Below are positions 44,378 through 56,315 of a DNA stretch of 60,106 bases, in pieces (within the stretch, counting starts at the first letter, position 1; each line of letters opens with the position of its first letter). The position numbers were made by a program, and so were the translations under genes. Under the pieces are notes generated by a model, which made no database searches, was not told the origin of the DNA, and saw nothing but the letters and a program-made list of their open reading frames with translations. The stretch comes from Rhodanobacter denitrificans (lineage in GTDB: Bacteria > Pseudomonadota > Gammaproteobacteria > Xanthomonadales > Rhodanobacteraceae): assembly GCA_017848855.1 (NCBI GenBank), contig JAFIHF010000017.1, forward strand, positions 1 through 60,106, written 5' to 3'.

Positions 44378-44403
44378 CGAAAACGCCGGCGCAAGGCCGG
44401 CGT
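44378..44403 (-). terminator. Rho-independent terminator of the atp operon
   Basis: Read on the minus strand, ACGCCGGC pairs with GCCGGCGT around a 5-nt loop and is followed by TTTTCG. It lies about 135 bp after atpC and before the next leftward gene, separating the atp operon from the TonB-like gene. Confidence 0.72.
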
Positions 44404-44429
44404 CCAATTATCCGATCGTCAATCGAAAC

Positions 44430-44497
44430 GACCGCTTTTACCAAAAGCGCCCATCGAAGCGGTCGCTCTTGCCAAGAGTGCGGCCATGGAAGGCCGC
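44430..44497 (-). other. Row of hairpins in the atp 3' untranslated region
   Basis: Between atpC and the terminator lie GCGGCC/GGCCGC (44480-44497), CTCTT/AAGAG (44466-44478), CGCTTTT/AAAAGCG (44433-44449), the last overlapping an arm pair GACCGCTT/AAGCGGTC (44430-44464). All have short loops. They could protect the end of the atp mRNA or form a 3'-derived small RNA (inference). Confidence 0.5.
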
Positions 44498-44536
44498 TTC
44501 TTGATCTTGCTCTGCGCTCATGGACGAGCGCACAAG

Positions 44537-44959
44537 TCAATGCCTGATATTCCTGCGCAGCCGCTCCAGCGCCTGCAGCTGGGCCAGCGCCTGGGCCAGC
44601 TTGGCCTGCGCCTCGGCCACTTCGATGGCGTCGGTGCGGTTGGCCAGCGCGTCCTCGGCTTCCTTTTTCGCGCGCTGCGCGGAGGCTTCGTCGAGGTCGG
44701 CGGCGCGGATCGCGGTGTCGGCCAGCACGCTGACCACCTGCGGCTGCACTTCGAGGATGCCGCCGGAGATGTAGAACTGCAGGCGCTCGCCGCCGTCCTG
44801 CAGCACCTCGACGTGGCCGGGCTTGAGGCGGGTGATCAGCGGCGCATGGCGCGGCGTGATGCCCAGCTCGCCCAGCTCGCCGGTGGCGATCACCATCGTG
44901 GCTTCGCCGGAGTAGATCTCGGCCTCGGCACTGACGATGTCGACGCGGATGGTGGTCAT
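44537..44959 (-). CDS. atpC: ATP synthase F1 subunit epsilon
   Basis: 140 residues. N-terminal beta-sandwich ([41 protein letters not shown]) and C-terminal helical hairpin rich in Ala, Glu and Arg. Part of the central stalk; the C-terminal helices regulate ATPase activity in bacterial F1. Last gene of the atp operon, 161 bp after atpD; the gap is occupied by a heptamer inverted-array element. Confidence 0.95.
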   Translation of the reverse strand: MTTIRVDIVSAEAEIYSGEATMVIATGELGELGITPRHAPLITRLKPGHVEVLQDGGERLQFYISGGILEVQPQVVSVLADTAIRAADLDEASAQRAKKEAEDALANRTDAIEVAEAQAKLAQALAQLQALERLRRNIRH

Positions 44960-44984
44960 GGTGTTCTCTCGCTACGCTCGTTGC

Positions 44985-45115
44985 GGGACTCGGGACTCGG
45001 GACTCGGGACTCGGGAGAGCCGACCAAGCCGAGGCGAGTGTCCAACCGTCCGAGTCCCGCGACCGGGCCTGCGGAACCCGCTTTTGCGAGTCCCGAGTCC
45101 CGAGTCCCGAGTCCC
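44985..45115. repeat. Heptamer inverted-array element in the atpD-atpC gap
   Basis: Four perfect tandem GGGACTC copies (44985-45012) face four perfect tandem GAGTCCC copies (45088-45115) across 75 bp. One more GAGTCCC is at 45052-45058. The arms form a 28-bp perfect stem. The element starts 5 bp after the atpD stop and would be transcribed within the operon. A second copy lies at 47565-47702, where only the arm next to the array is similar (GCGGAACCCGC versus GCGGGACGCGC). Confidence 0.85.
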
Positions 45116-45120
45116 GGCTA

Positions 45121-46635
<1,515 letters not shown>

Positions 46636-47553
46636 TTACACCGCTGCTGCTCCGCCGACGATCTCGGAAATTTCCTGCGTGATCGCCGCCTGGCGGGTCT
46701 TGTTGTAGACCAGCGTGAGCGTGTCGATCACCTTGTTCGCGTTGTCCGACGCGCTCTTCATCGCGACCATGCGCGCGGCGTGCTCGCTGGCGTGGTTCTC
46801 CAGCACGCCCTGGTACACCACCGACTCGATGTAGCGGCCCAGCACGTGTTCCAGCACGGTCTGCGCGTCGGGCTCGTAGATGTAGTCCCAGTCGTGCGCC
46901 TGTTCCAGCTTGATGCCGGCGTAGGCCGACTCGCCCGCCGCCTGGTGCGCTTCCATCTCCGCCGCCACCAGCGGCAGCGGCAGCAGCGCGTCGATGGTGG
47001 CCTTCTGCGTCATGGTGTTGACGAAGTCGTTGTAGGCGAGGAACACGCGGTCCAGGCCGTTCGCCTGGTAGGCGTCCAGCACCACCTTGATCACGCCGAT
47101 CAGCTGTTCCAGCTTCGGCCGCTCGCCCAGGTGGGTGACGCTGCCGACCAGGTTCACGCCCTTGATGCGGCGGAAGAACTGCAGCGCCTTCTGGCCGATC
47201 GCCACCACGTCGACGGCGACGCCCTTGGCCTGCCACTCCTGCACGGCCGGCAGCAGCCGGCGGAACAGGTTGGAGTTCAGGCCGCCGCACAGGCCGCGGT
47301 CGGTGGACACCACGATGTAGGCCACGCGGGCCACGTTCGCGCGCTCGACCAGGAACGGATGCTTGAAGTCGGTGCTGGCCTGCGCCACGTGCGCGATCAC
47401 CTTGCGCATCTGCTGCGCATAGGGGCGCGAGGCCTTCATCAGATCCTGCGCCTTGCGGATCTTCGAGGCCGAGACCATCTCGAGCGCGCGCGTCACCTTG
47501 CGCATGTTCTGCGTGCTCTTGATCTTGGTTTTGATTTCGCGTCCGCTTGCCAC
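46636..47553 (-). CDS. atpG: ATP synthase F1 subunit gamma
   Basis: 305 residues; rotor shaft. N-terminal [21 protein letters not shown] and C-terminal [16 protein letters not shown]...[15 protein letters not shown] helices are canonical. It is about 18 residues longer than E. coli AtpG (287) because of an insertion after LPLP ([18 protein letters not shown], near 205-225) just before WDYIYEP. This lies in the outer globular domain, where length varies among species. Separated from atpA by a heptamer element. Confidence 0.97.
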   Translation of the reverse strand: MASGREIKTKIKSTQNMRKVTRALEMVSASKIRKAQDLMKASRPYAQQMRKVIAHVAQASTDFKHPFLVERANVARVAYIVVSTDRGLCGGLNSNLFRRLLPAVQEWQAKGVAVDVVAIGQKALQFFRRIKGVNLVGSVTHLGERPKLEQLIGVIKVVLDAYQANGLDRVFLAYNDFVNTMTQKATIDALLPLPLVAAEMEAHQAAGESAYAGIKLEQAHDWDYIYEPDAQTVLEHVLGRYIESVVYQGVLENHASEHAARMVAMKSASDNANKVIDTLTLVYNKTRQAAITQEISEIVGGAAAV

Positions 47554-47564
47554 TTGTCTACCTC

Positions 47565-47702
47565 GGGACTCGGGACTCGGGACTCGGGACTCGGCAATGC
47601 GCCGCCATCCAGGTCACGAGAGGATTTCCTTCATCCGGGCCTCGCGATCCGGGGCATGCGGGACGCGCTTTCGCGAGTCCCGGGTCCCGAGTCCCGAGTC
47701 CC
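47565..47702. repeat. Heptamer inverted-array element in the atpA-atpG gap
   Basis: Four perfect GGGACTC copies (47565-47592) face four copies at 47675-47702 (GAGTCCC, with one GGGTCCC variant) across 82 bp. The element begins 7 bp after the atpA stop and ends 11 bp before the atpG start. It has the same architecture as the element between atpD and atpC, with a largely different middle. Confidence 0.85.
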
Positions 47703-47709
47703 GGCTCGC

Positions 47710-49260
<1,551 letters not shown>

Positions 49261-49336
49261 GTCGATATCCTGAAATTTGGAAACGCGATGTTGTCTTGGA
49301 GCGGCCGGCCCGACGCGAGCCGGGCTGCGCACGAAA

Positions 49337-49870
49337 CTACTGACTCAGGGCACTGCCGAGGCGCTCCAGGCGCCCGCGTGCGGAACCGTCGATCACTTCG
49401 CTGCCGGTGTCGATCACCACGCCGGCCAACAGCGAGGCGTCGACCCGGGCATCGAGTTCGATCTCGCGCTTGAAGCGACGCTTCAGCGAAGCCTTGAGTT
49501 GCTCGGCCTGCGCCGCGTCCAGCGCCATCGCGCTGGTCACCTTGACCAGCAGCTGCGACTCGGACTCGCGCCGGTACGCTTCGTACAGCGCGGCCACGTC
49601 CGGCAGCAGCGCCATGCGGCGGTTTTCGGCCAGCTCGCCCAGGAACTGCGCGAACGGCGCGTCGGCGGCCATGCCCTGCGGCAGGTGCAGCGCCACCAGC
49701 TGCGCCGGCTGCACGCGCGGATCGTTGCCGAGGCCGGCCACGCGCGCGTCGCTGGCCACCGCGGCGGCGAAGCCCAGCGCCTGCGACCACGCAGCCAGCG
49801 CGCCGCTGGCGTGCGCCAGCTCGAACGCGGCGCGGGCGTAGGGACGGGCGAGAGTGATCGACTGCGCCAT
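49337..49870 (-). CDS. atpH: ATP synthase F1 subunit delta
   Basis: 177 residues (E. coli 177). All-helical N-terminal domain ([21 protein letters not shown]) that binds the top of F1, and C-terminal [25 protein letters not shown], the classic OSCP/delta signature. Starts 3 bp after the atpF stop. Confidence 0.96.
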   Translation of the reverse strand: MAQSITLARPYARAAFELAHASGALAAWSQALGFAAAVASDARVAGLGNDPRVQPAQLVALHLPQGMAADAPFAQFLGELAENRRMALLPDVAALYEAYRRESESQLLVKVTSAMALDAAQAEQLKASLKRRFKREIELDARVDASLLAGVVIDTGSEVIDGSARGRLERLGSALSQ

Positions 49871-49873
49871 GGC

Positions 49874-50344
49874 TCAGATTTCCGCGGCGAGCTGGTCGAG
49901 CAGCGCCTTGTGCGTGGAGGCATCCACCTCGCGCTGCACGATCTTCGAGGCGCCCTGCACGGCCAGCGCGCCCACGCGCTCGCGCAGCTGCTCGCGCGCC
50001 TGCTGCGCCATCGCGGCGATGTCGTCCTGCGCCACGGCCTTCAGCCGGTTGATCTCGGCGATCGCGTCGGCGCGGGCCTTGTCGAGGATGCCGTTGGCCT
50101 GCTGCTGCGCCTTGTCGATGATCTCGGACGCCTGCTGGCGCGCCTTGCGCACCTCGTCCGCGACCTTGGTGTCGGCCGCCTTCAGCTCGGCGTGCGCACG
50201 CTCGGCGGCGCTGAGGCCCTCGGCGATCTTGATCTGCCGCTCCTCGATGGCCTTGTTGATGTGCGGCCAGATGAACTGGACGCAGAACCAGATGAGGATG
50301 GCGAAAGCGATCATTTCGCCAATCAGGGTCGCGTTGAAATCCAT
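49874..50344 (-). CDS. atpF: ATP synthase Fo subunit b
   Basis: 156 residues, the E. coli length, from ATG 50344 (MDFNATLIGEMIAFAILIWF). One N-terminal membrane helix is followed by a long charged helix that dimerises as the peripheral stalk (EERQIKIAEGLSAAERAHAE and onward). Canonical order after atpE. Confidence 0.97.
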   Translation of the reverse strand: MDFNATLIGEMIAFAILIWFCVQFIWPHINKAIEERQIKIAEGLSAAERAHAELKAADTKVADEVRKARQQASEIIDKAQQQANGILDKARADAIAEINRLKAVAQDDIAAMAQQAREQLRERVGALAVQGASKIVQREVDASTHKALLDQLAAEI

Positions 50345-50438
50345 CGCTGCCTTACCTGCAAATACGTCAATGGAACCGGCACGGGCCGTCACCGGGCCCG
50401 CGCCGAAAGGATGGCGGCGCCGAGCGCCGCCCGGGGCA

Positions 50439-51590
<1,152 letters not shown>

Positions 51591-51956
51591 TCAACCCTTG
51601 AATCTGAACGCCTGCAGATAAACCGCGTAGGCAGCCACCAGCCCCGTCACGGCAGCCAGCGGCGGCAACTTGTACTGGAACAGGATCAACCCCAACCCGC
51701 CGACGACCACGGCCCACTTCAGCAGCAGGCCGAGCAGCAGACGGGCGAAAGCCGCCGCACCGCCGACCAGCCGGCCGAAGACCTGCACGGACATCAGCGC
51801 GGTACCCAGCGCCACCGTGAGCCCTCCCGCCGCGGCCGAAGCCGCCTCCCGATGCCCCTTCAGCAGGAACGCCGCACCGACCGCCGCCGCCACCGCAACT
51901 TGCAGCAGCACCGTGCGCAGCGCGAGGCGCCGACCGGCGTCGAGACTGTTGAGCAC
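51591..51956 (-). CDS. atpI: ATP synthase subunit I (AtpI)
   Basis: About 121 residues from GTG 51956, chosen because GGAGAGG lies 5-6 nt upstream; the frame continues to an ATG-less region at 51992. Four hydrophobic helices with short loops, typical of AtpI, which helps assemble the c-ring and Mg2+ supply. First gene of the atp operon, 3 bp before atpB. Confidence 0.85.
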   Translation of the reverse strand: MLNSLDAGRRLALRTVLLQVAVAAAVGAAFLLKGHREAASAAAGGLTVALGTALMSVQVFGRLVGGAAAFARLLLGLLLKWAVVVGGLGLILFQYKLPPLAAVTGLVAAYAVYLQAFRFKG

Positions 51957-52026
51957 GTAACCTCTCCGTACCGGACCCGCAGCTGGCGGCACCGATACAG
52001 CCGTGAACCATGATCCAATCCGTAAA

Positions 52027-52056
52027 AGTATATCAGTGCCCCGCTTGCAGCGACAA
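52027..52056 (-). promoter_or_regulatory. Candidate promoter of the atp operon
   Basis: On the minus strand, TTGTCG (52056-52051) and TATACT (52032-52027) are separated by 18 bp, about 70 bp upstream of the atpI GTG. No other good promoter is seen between the phasin terminator and atpI. Confidence 0.6.
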
Positions 52057-52124
52057 GCCGCGAACGCTGCGGCAACTTGTCCTGCAGCCCGCCTGAAGCG
52101 TGGCCGTTGTCGCTTGATTCACCT

Positions 52125-52159
52125 AAAGAAAAGGGCCGGACTTGGGGAAAGTCCGGCCC
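52125..52159 (-). terminator. Rho-independent terminator of the phasin gene
   Basis: Read on the minus strand, GGGCCGGACTT pairs with AAGTCCGGCCC (loop 5 nt) and is followed by TTTTCTTT. The 11-bp stem with a T-tract is 63 bp after the phasin stop. Confidence 0.88.
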
Positions 52160-52221
52160 ATGCTGCCACGCGGGAGGGAGGGAGCCGCCGGCAGCGATGC
52201 CACTCGGGGTTGTCCGTTGCC

Positions 52222-52605
52222 TTACTTCGCCGCGGCCTTCTTCGGGGCCGGCGCAGCCACCGCCTCATTGGCGGCCTGACGCTGTTCCTGCACCAGCGCC
52301 TGCAGCGACTCCGCGGCCTTCTGCGTCACGGCGATGATTTCCTGCGAAACCGCCACCGCGCGCTCGGCCTGCTCACGGCCCAGGCTGGCGCCCTTTTCCC
52401 ACAGGCCGCGCAGCGCGTCGGCGTCGCGGGTTTCCAGCACCTCGGCCACGAACGCGGCCGAATCGCGCGCCTGCTGCTCCAGCGCCTTGAGCTGCAGCCC
52501 GGCGACCGTCTCCAGGCTCTTCAGGGCCAGCGACTGCGCCTTGAACGCGCCCTCGGTGACCTGCTTGGTGTAGTTGAAAAACTGGTGGTTGAACTGCTGA
52601 GTCAT
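52222..52605 (-). CDS. Phasin family protein
   Basis: 127 residues from ATG 52605 (MTQQFNHQFFNYTKQVTEGA) with GAGG 8 nt upstream. Entirely helical and amphipathic, with the phasin pattern (QSLALKSLETVAGLQLKALEQQ) and a Pro/Ala/Lys tail (APAPKKAAAK) like those that coat polyhydroxyalkanoate granules or bind DNA. No PHA synthase gene is in the window, so granule binding is inferred. It has its own promoter and terminator. Confidence 0.85.
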   Translation of the reverse strand: MTQQFNHQFFNYTKQVTEGAFKAQSLALKSLETVAGLQLKALEQQARDSAAFVAEVLETRDADALRGLWEKGASLGREQAERAVAVSQEIIAVTQKAAESLQALVQEQRQAANEAVAAPAPKKAAAK

Positions 52606-52643
52606 GAGCTTGCCCTCACTGGGGTTTGCGGGTAGTGGCAAGC

Positions 52644-52672
52644 ACTCTAGCAAGCTTTTTTGTGCAATGCAA
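52644..52672 (-). promoter_or_regulatory. Promoter of the phasin gene
   Basis: On the minus strand, TTGCAT (52672-52667) and TAGAGT (52649-52644) are 17 bp apart inside an AT-rich stretch (A/T runs 52655-52680), the most AT-rich in this part of the window. Confidence 0.6.
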
Positions 52673-52758
52673 TATATTTTTTGCCGGCCGACCAGACCAC
52701 TGTTCAAATGTTCATGGAACACGGCATCTTGCGTGTCTCGGCATTTCGTCGCGTTGCG

Positions 52759-53121
52759 TCAAAGGTCGGCCCGGCGGCAGCTCGCACCCGAAGTGCAGGT
52801 CTCGTGCACCACCACCTCGTCCAGACCCGGCAGGCGCGGCTGCAGGCGCCGGAAGATCCAGCGCGCCAGCACCTCGCTGGTGGGATTCTCCAGGCCCTCG
52901 ATCTCGTTGAGGTAGTGGTGGTCGAGCTGCTCGAACAGCGGCGCGAAGGCCGCCTTGACGTCGGCGAAATCCATCACCCAGCCGCTGTGCGGATCGGGCT
53001 CGCCCGCCACATGCACTTCCACGCGGAACGAATGCCCGTGCAGCCGCGCGCACTTGTGCCCGGCCGGCACGTTGGGCAGGCGGTGGGCCGCCTCGAGCTG
53101 GAAAACCTTGAAGATGCGCAT
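52759..53121 (-). CDS. queD: 6-carboxytetrahydropterin synthase QueD
   Basis: 120 residues (E. coli 121) from ATG 53121. Zinc-binding histidines in [11 protein letters not shown] and [11 protein letters not shown], catalytic cysteine in [10 protein letters not shown], and the later DHHYLNE and [10 protein letters not shown] blocks define the QueD/PTPS fold. It makes 6-carboxytetrahydropterin in queuosine tRNA modification. GGAG lies 7 nt before the ATG. Confidence 0.93.
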   Translation of the reverse strand: MRIFKVFQLEAAHRLPNVPAGHKCARLHGHSFRVEVHVAGEPDPHSGWVMDFADVKAAFAPLFEQLDHHYLNEIEGLENPTSEVLARWIFRRLQPRLPGLDEVVVHETCTSGASCRRADL

Positions 53122-53177
53122 GCTGTGGCTCCGGCGATCCGTCGACCGCGAATCCCACGGGCGCGGGATGGAGCGCA

Positions 53178-53254
53178 TGGTGGCTATGGGTGGACTCGAA
53201 CCACCGACCCCAGCATTATGAGTGCTGTGCTCTAACCGGCTGAGCTACATAGCC
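53178..53254 (-). tRNA. tRNA-Met (CAT), elongator type
   Basis: Minus-strand 77-nt cloverleaf: acceptor GGCTATG/CATAGCC, D arm GCTCAGCCGGTTAGAGC, anticodon loop CTCATAA with anticodon CAT, T arm GGTGGTTCGAGTCCACC, and an encoded 3' CCA at 53180-53178. The 5' end and the D arm match elongator tRNA-Met rather than initiator or lysidine tRNA-Ile. Confidence 0.93.
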
Positions 53255-53430
53255 ATGGGGAATCCGCCGCGCCGGATCGGGACGATGCCGGAGGCGGGGC
53301 GCGGCAGTTTAATGGCGCGCGCGCCCCGGTTCAAGTTTTTCGGCTTGCCGCGCTTCGGCGTGCATGGTTGAATCGGATCATCGCCTTGCGCGCGCCGACC
53401 GGGGCGCGACCGGGCCCGAGGATTGATCCG

Positions 53431-53991
53431 ATGATCGACGTCGATGGCTACCGTCCGAATGTGGGGATCGTGCTGCTGAACGCAGACGGCCGCCTGTTCT
53501 GGGCGCGCCGCATCAATCGCGACGGCTGGCAGTTCCCGCAGGGCGGCATGCGCAGCGACGAGACACCGCTGGAGGCGATGTACCGCGAACTGGAAGAGGA
53601 AACCGGGCTGGCGCCCGAGCACGTCGAAGTGCTGGCAGCCACCCGCGGCTGGCTGCGCTACAAGCTGCCGCATCGCTACATCCGCCAGCACCAGCACCCC
53701 ACCTGCATCGGCCAGAAGCAGGTGTGGTTCCTGCTCAAGCTGGTCAGCGACGAGGCCGCGCTGCGGCTGGACGCGGGCGACAAGCCCGAATTCGACATCT
53801 GGCGCTGGGTGGATTTCTGGTACCCGGCCGCGCACGTGGTGAACTTCAAGCGGCAGGTGTACGAGCGCGCCCTGCGCCACTTCGCGCCGCTGGTGGAAGG
53901 CTTGTGCCGGGTGGAGCTGGGCAACGCCCCGCCGCACGAACCCGGCGACGCCGCGCCCGGCGGATCGCGGTCCGGCTGGCGCGCCGCCTGA
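53431..53991 (+). CDS. rppH: RNA pyrophosphohydrolase RppH
   Basis: 186 residues from ATG 53431 ([17 protein letters not shown]). The Nudix box [20 protein letters not shown] is intact, with WQFPQGG before it and [10 protein letters not shown] after, as in RppH (NudH). It removes pyrophosphate from mRNA 5' ends to start decay. The C-terminal 30 residues ([18 protein letters not shown]) are a low-complexity extension. It follows the tRNA gene on the opposite strand. Confidence 0.94.
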   Translation: MIDVDGYRPNVGIVLLNADGRLFWARRINRDGWQFPQGGMRSDETPLEAMYRELEEETGLAPEHVEVLAATRGWLRYKLPHRYIRQHQHPTCIGQKQVWFLLKLVSDEAALRLDAGDKPEFDIWRWVDFWYPAAHVVNFKRQVYERALRHFAPLVEGLCRVELGNAPPHEPGDAAPGGSRSGWRAA

Positions 53992-54020
53992 ACGGCGGCA
54001 CACGCCTCGCCGTTTATCAT

Positions 54021-54049
54021 TTGACAATCATTCGCATTTGCGTTCTGAT
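54021..54049 (+). promoter_or_regulatory. Promoter with Fur-box-like site for bfd
   Basis: TTGACA (54021-54026) and TCTGAT (54044-54049) are 17 bp apart. The 15-mer TGACAATCATTCGCA at 54022-54036 matches the 7-1-7 Fur consensus at 11 of 14 positions and overlaps the -35. Transcription would start close to ATG 54057, so the mRNA is probably leaderless. Confidence 0.6.
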
Positions 54050-54056
54050 GCGCGGC

Positions 54057-54266
54057 ATGTACATCTGCCTGTGCAACGCCGTCACCGACCACGACATCCG
54101 CCGCGAAGTCGCCGGCGGCGTGCGCACGTTCGCCGAACTGCAGGCGCGCACCGGCTGCTCGGACTGCTGCGGCTGCTGCGAACCCGAGGCCCGCGCCTGC
54201 CTGGCCCAGGCCATCGAGCAGGCCGACGCGCAGGCCGCGCTGCCCGCCTTCGTCGCCACGGCCTGA
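54057..54266 (+). CDS. bfd: Bacterioferritin-associated ferredoxin
   Basis: 69 residues from ATG 54057 (MYICLCNAVTD), the family start; ATG 54048 lies inside the -10 box. The [2Fe-2S] cysteines are at positions 4 and 6 and in CSDCCGCC. Bfd reduces ferric iron stored in bacterioferritin to release it when iron is short. The Fur-like site over its promoter fits that role, and the bacterioferritin gene follows directly. Confidence 0.93.
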   Translation: MYICLCNAVTDHDIRREVAGGVRTFAELQARTGCSDCCGCCEPEARACLAQAIEQADAQAALPAFVATA

Positions 54267-54341
54267 TGTGATCGTTCGCGTTACGCCCCGCCGCGCGCGT
54301 GGGCTCGTATAGTCGTGCCCATCCCCACGCAGGAGACGGCC

Positions 54342-54812
54342 ATGAAGGGCGACGCCAAGGTCATCGAGTTCCTCAACAAGGTGCTCTACAACGAGCTCAC
54401 CGCGATCAACCAGTATTTCCTGCACGCCCGCATGTTCGGCAACTGGGGCTACAAGGAGCTGGCGGAGCACGAGTACCACGAGTCGATCGACGAGATGAAG
54501 CATGCCGATCGCCTGATCGAGCGCATCCTGTTCCTCGACGGCCTGCCGAACCTGCAGCACTTGGGCAAGCTGCGCATCGGCGAGAACGTGCCCGAGTGCA
54601 TCCAGGGCGACCTCGACCTGGAACTGGCCGCGGCGAAGGACCTGCGCGCGGCGATCGCGCACAGCGAAGCCATCGCCGATTTCGTCAGCCGCGACCTGTT
54701 CAAGCAGATCCTGCACGACGAGGAAGAGCACATCGACTGGCTGGAAACCCAGCAGAGCCTGCTCCGCGACATCGGCGTGGAGCGCTACCTGCAGAGCAAG
54801 ATGCAGGGCTGA
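54342..54812 (+). CDS. bfr: Bacterioferritin
   Basis: 156 residues from ATG 54342 with AGGAG 6 nt upstream. All ferroxidase ligands are in standard positions: Glu 18, Glu 51, His 54, Glu 94, Glu 127 and His 130, and the heme-ligand Met 52. It assembles a 24-subunit iron store. TATAGT at 54308-54313 is a candidate -10 separate from the bfd promoter, so iron stores and release may be controlled independently. Confidence 0.96.
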   Translation: MKGDAKVIEFLNKVLYNELTAINQYFLHARMFGNWGYKELAEHEYHESIDEMKHADRLIERILFLDGLPNLQHLGKLRIGENVPECIQGDLDLELAAAKDLRAAIAHSEAIADFVSRDLFKQILHDEEEHIDWLETQQSLLRDIGVERYLQSKMQG

Positions 54813-54888
54813 TCGCGGCCGCGGTCATGCCAGCGCAAGGCGCGCGAAGTATGCTTGTACCATCCGCTTGCACCCCCATCTGAACGCC

Positions 54889-55266
54889 ATGGATACCGTC
54901 GTCCCGCTTCCCGCCGTTCCCGACTACCGCAGCAGCGGCGCGCCGCTCGCGTTCACCGCGGCTGCCGCGCGCAAGGTGCACGAGCTGATCGCGGAGGAAG
55001 GCAACCCCGCGCTGAAGCTGCGCGTGTACATCTCCGGCGGCGGCTGCTCGGGTTTCCAGTACGGCTTCACCTTCGACGAGGCGCAGGCCGAGGACGACTT
55101 CGCGCTGGAGCGCGAGGGCGTGACCCTGCTGTGCGACCCGCTGTCGCTGCAATACCTCACCGGCGCCGAGATCGACTACCGCGAGAATTTCGGCGGTTCG
55201 CAGTTCGTGATCCACAACCCGAACGCGAAGACCACCTGCGGCTGCGGCTCCTCGTTCTCCGCTTGA
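54889..55266 (+). CDS. erpA: Iron-sulfur cluster insertion protein ErpA
   Basis: 125 residues from ATG 54889 ([11 protein letters not shown]); a TTG at 54868 is possible. A-type carrier with the three conserved cysteines in [13 protein letters not shown] and CGCGSSFS, and [13 protein letters not shown]. It delivers [4Fe-4S] clusters to target enzymes. A TATGCT box at 54850-54855 is a candidate -10. The gene precedes nudC by 2 bp. Confidence 0.92.
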   Translation: MDTVVPLPAVPDYRSSGAPLAFTAAAARKVHELIAEEGNPALKLRVYISGGGCSGFQYGFTFDEAQAEDDFALEREGVTLLCDPLSLQYLTGAEIDYRENFGGSQFVIHNPNAKTTCGCGSSFSA

Positions 55267-55268
55267 AC

Positions 55269-56240
55269 ATGGGCGCGCCGACGCCGGTCAACACCTTCGC
55301 CGGACTCAGCCTGATCCTCGACCGCATGGCCGAACGCCGCGACGACGCGGCATGGCTGGCCGCGCAGGCCGCCGCGCCCGACGCGCGCTTCCTGCTGCTG
55401 GACGCCGAGGGCCGCGCCTGCCTGCACAGGGATCGCGAGGCGCTGCGCTGGCTCGATGCCGGCGAACGCCGGAAGTGGTGCGCCGACACGCCCGCCTGGC
55501 TGCTCGGCATCGCCCACGGGCGCCCGCATTTCCTGCTGGCGCTGGCGGACGACGCCCGCGCCGGCCTGCTCGAAACCGAACTGGGCGCCCGCCGCGCCAG
55601 CCTGCGCGAAGCCGGCCTGCTGCTGAGCGCCGACGAGGCCGGGCTGTTCGCCTACGCCAAGGGCCTCGCGCACTGGCAACGCGAGACGCGGCACTGCACG
55701 CACTGCGGCGCGCCGCTCGCGATCGTTTCCGCCGGCCACCGCATGCACTGCACCAACGCCGCCTGCGGCCGCATGCATTTCCCGCGCACCGACGCCGCGA
55801 TCATCGTGATCGTGGAACACGAAGGCGCCTGCCTGCTCGGCCGCCAAGCCGGCTGGCCGCCCGGGCGCTACTCCACCCTGGCCGGCTTCGTCGAGCCGGG
55901 CGAGGCGCTGGAGGATGCGGTGCGCCGCGAGGTGATGGAGGAATCCGGCGTGCTGGTGGGCGCGGTGCATTACCACTCCTCGCAACCCTGGCCGATGCCG
56001 GCCTCGCTGATGGTGGGCTTCACCGCGGTCGCGCGCGACCCCACGATCCGCCTGCGCGACCGCGAACTGGAAGACGCGCGCTGGTTCACCCCGCAGCAGA
56101 TCGCCGAGGGCATCGCCGACGGCAGCTTCCTGCCCTCGACGCCGCTGTCGGTGTCGTACCGGCTGCTGCAACACTGGCTGCGCGAACGCGCGGGGATGGA
56201 GCTGGACGCGCTGCTCGCGGCACGCCCCGAACACGCCTGA
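55269..56240 (+). CDS. nudC: NADH pyrophosphatase / deNADding enzyme NudC
   Basis: 323 residues, longer than E. coli NudC (257) because of a larger N-terminal domain. The zinc ribbon is CTHCGAPL...CTNAACG, the Nudix box GFVEPGEALEDAVRREVMEE, and SQPWPMPASLMVGF is the NudC signature after it. The family hydrolyses NADH and removes NAD caps from RNA. It sits 2 bp after erpA and is likely co-transcribed. Confidence 0.93.
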   Translation: MGAPTPVNTFAGLSLILDRMAERRDDAAWLAAQAAAPDARFLLLDAEGRACLHRDREALRWLDAGERRKWCADTPAWLLGIAHGRPHFLLALADDARAGLLETELGARRASLREAGLLLSADEAGLFAYAKGLAHWQRETRHCTHCGAPLAIVSAGHRMHCTNAACGRMHFPRTDAAIIVIVEHEGACLLGRQAGWPPGRYSTLAGFVEPGEALEDAVRREVMEESGVLVGAVHYHSSQPWPMPASLMVGFTAVARDPTIRLRDRELEDARWFTPQQIAEGIADGSFLPSTPLSVSYRLLQHWLRERAGMELDALLAARPEHA

Positions 56241-56315
56241 GCCGCGCCACTGCGCGCCATGTGACTGCAGGGCGGCTCGCATACAATGCGAGACCGTTTC
56301 ACGGAGTCCCCGCGC

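Noticed and set aside
53178-53254. tRNA-Ile2 (lysidine) or initiator tRNA
   Set aside because: The CAT anticodon is shared, but the acceptor stem pairs at position 1-72 and the whole sequence resembles elongator tRNA-Met.
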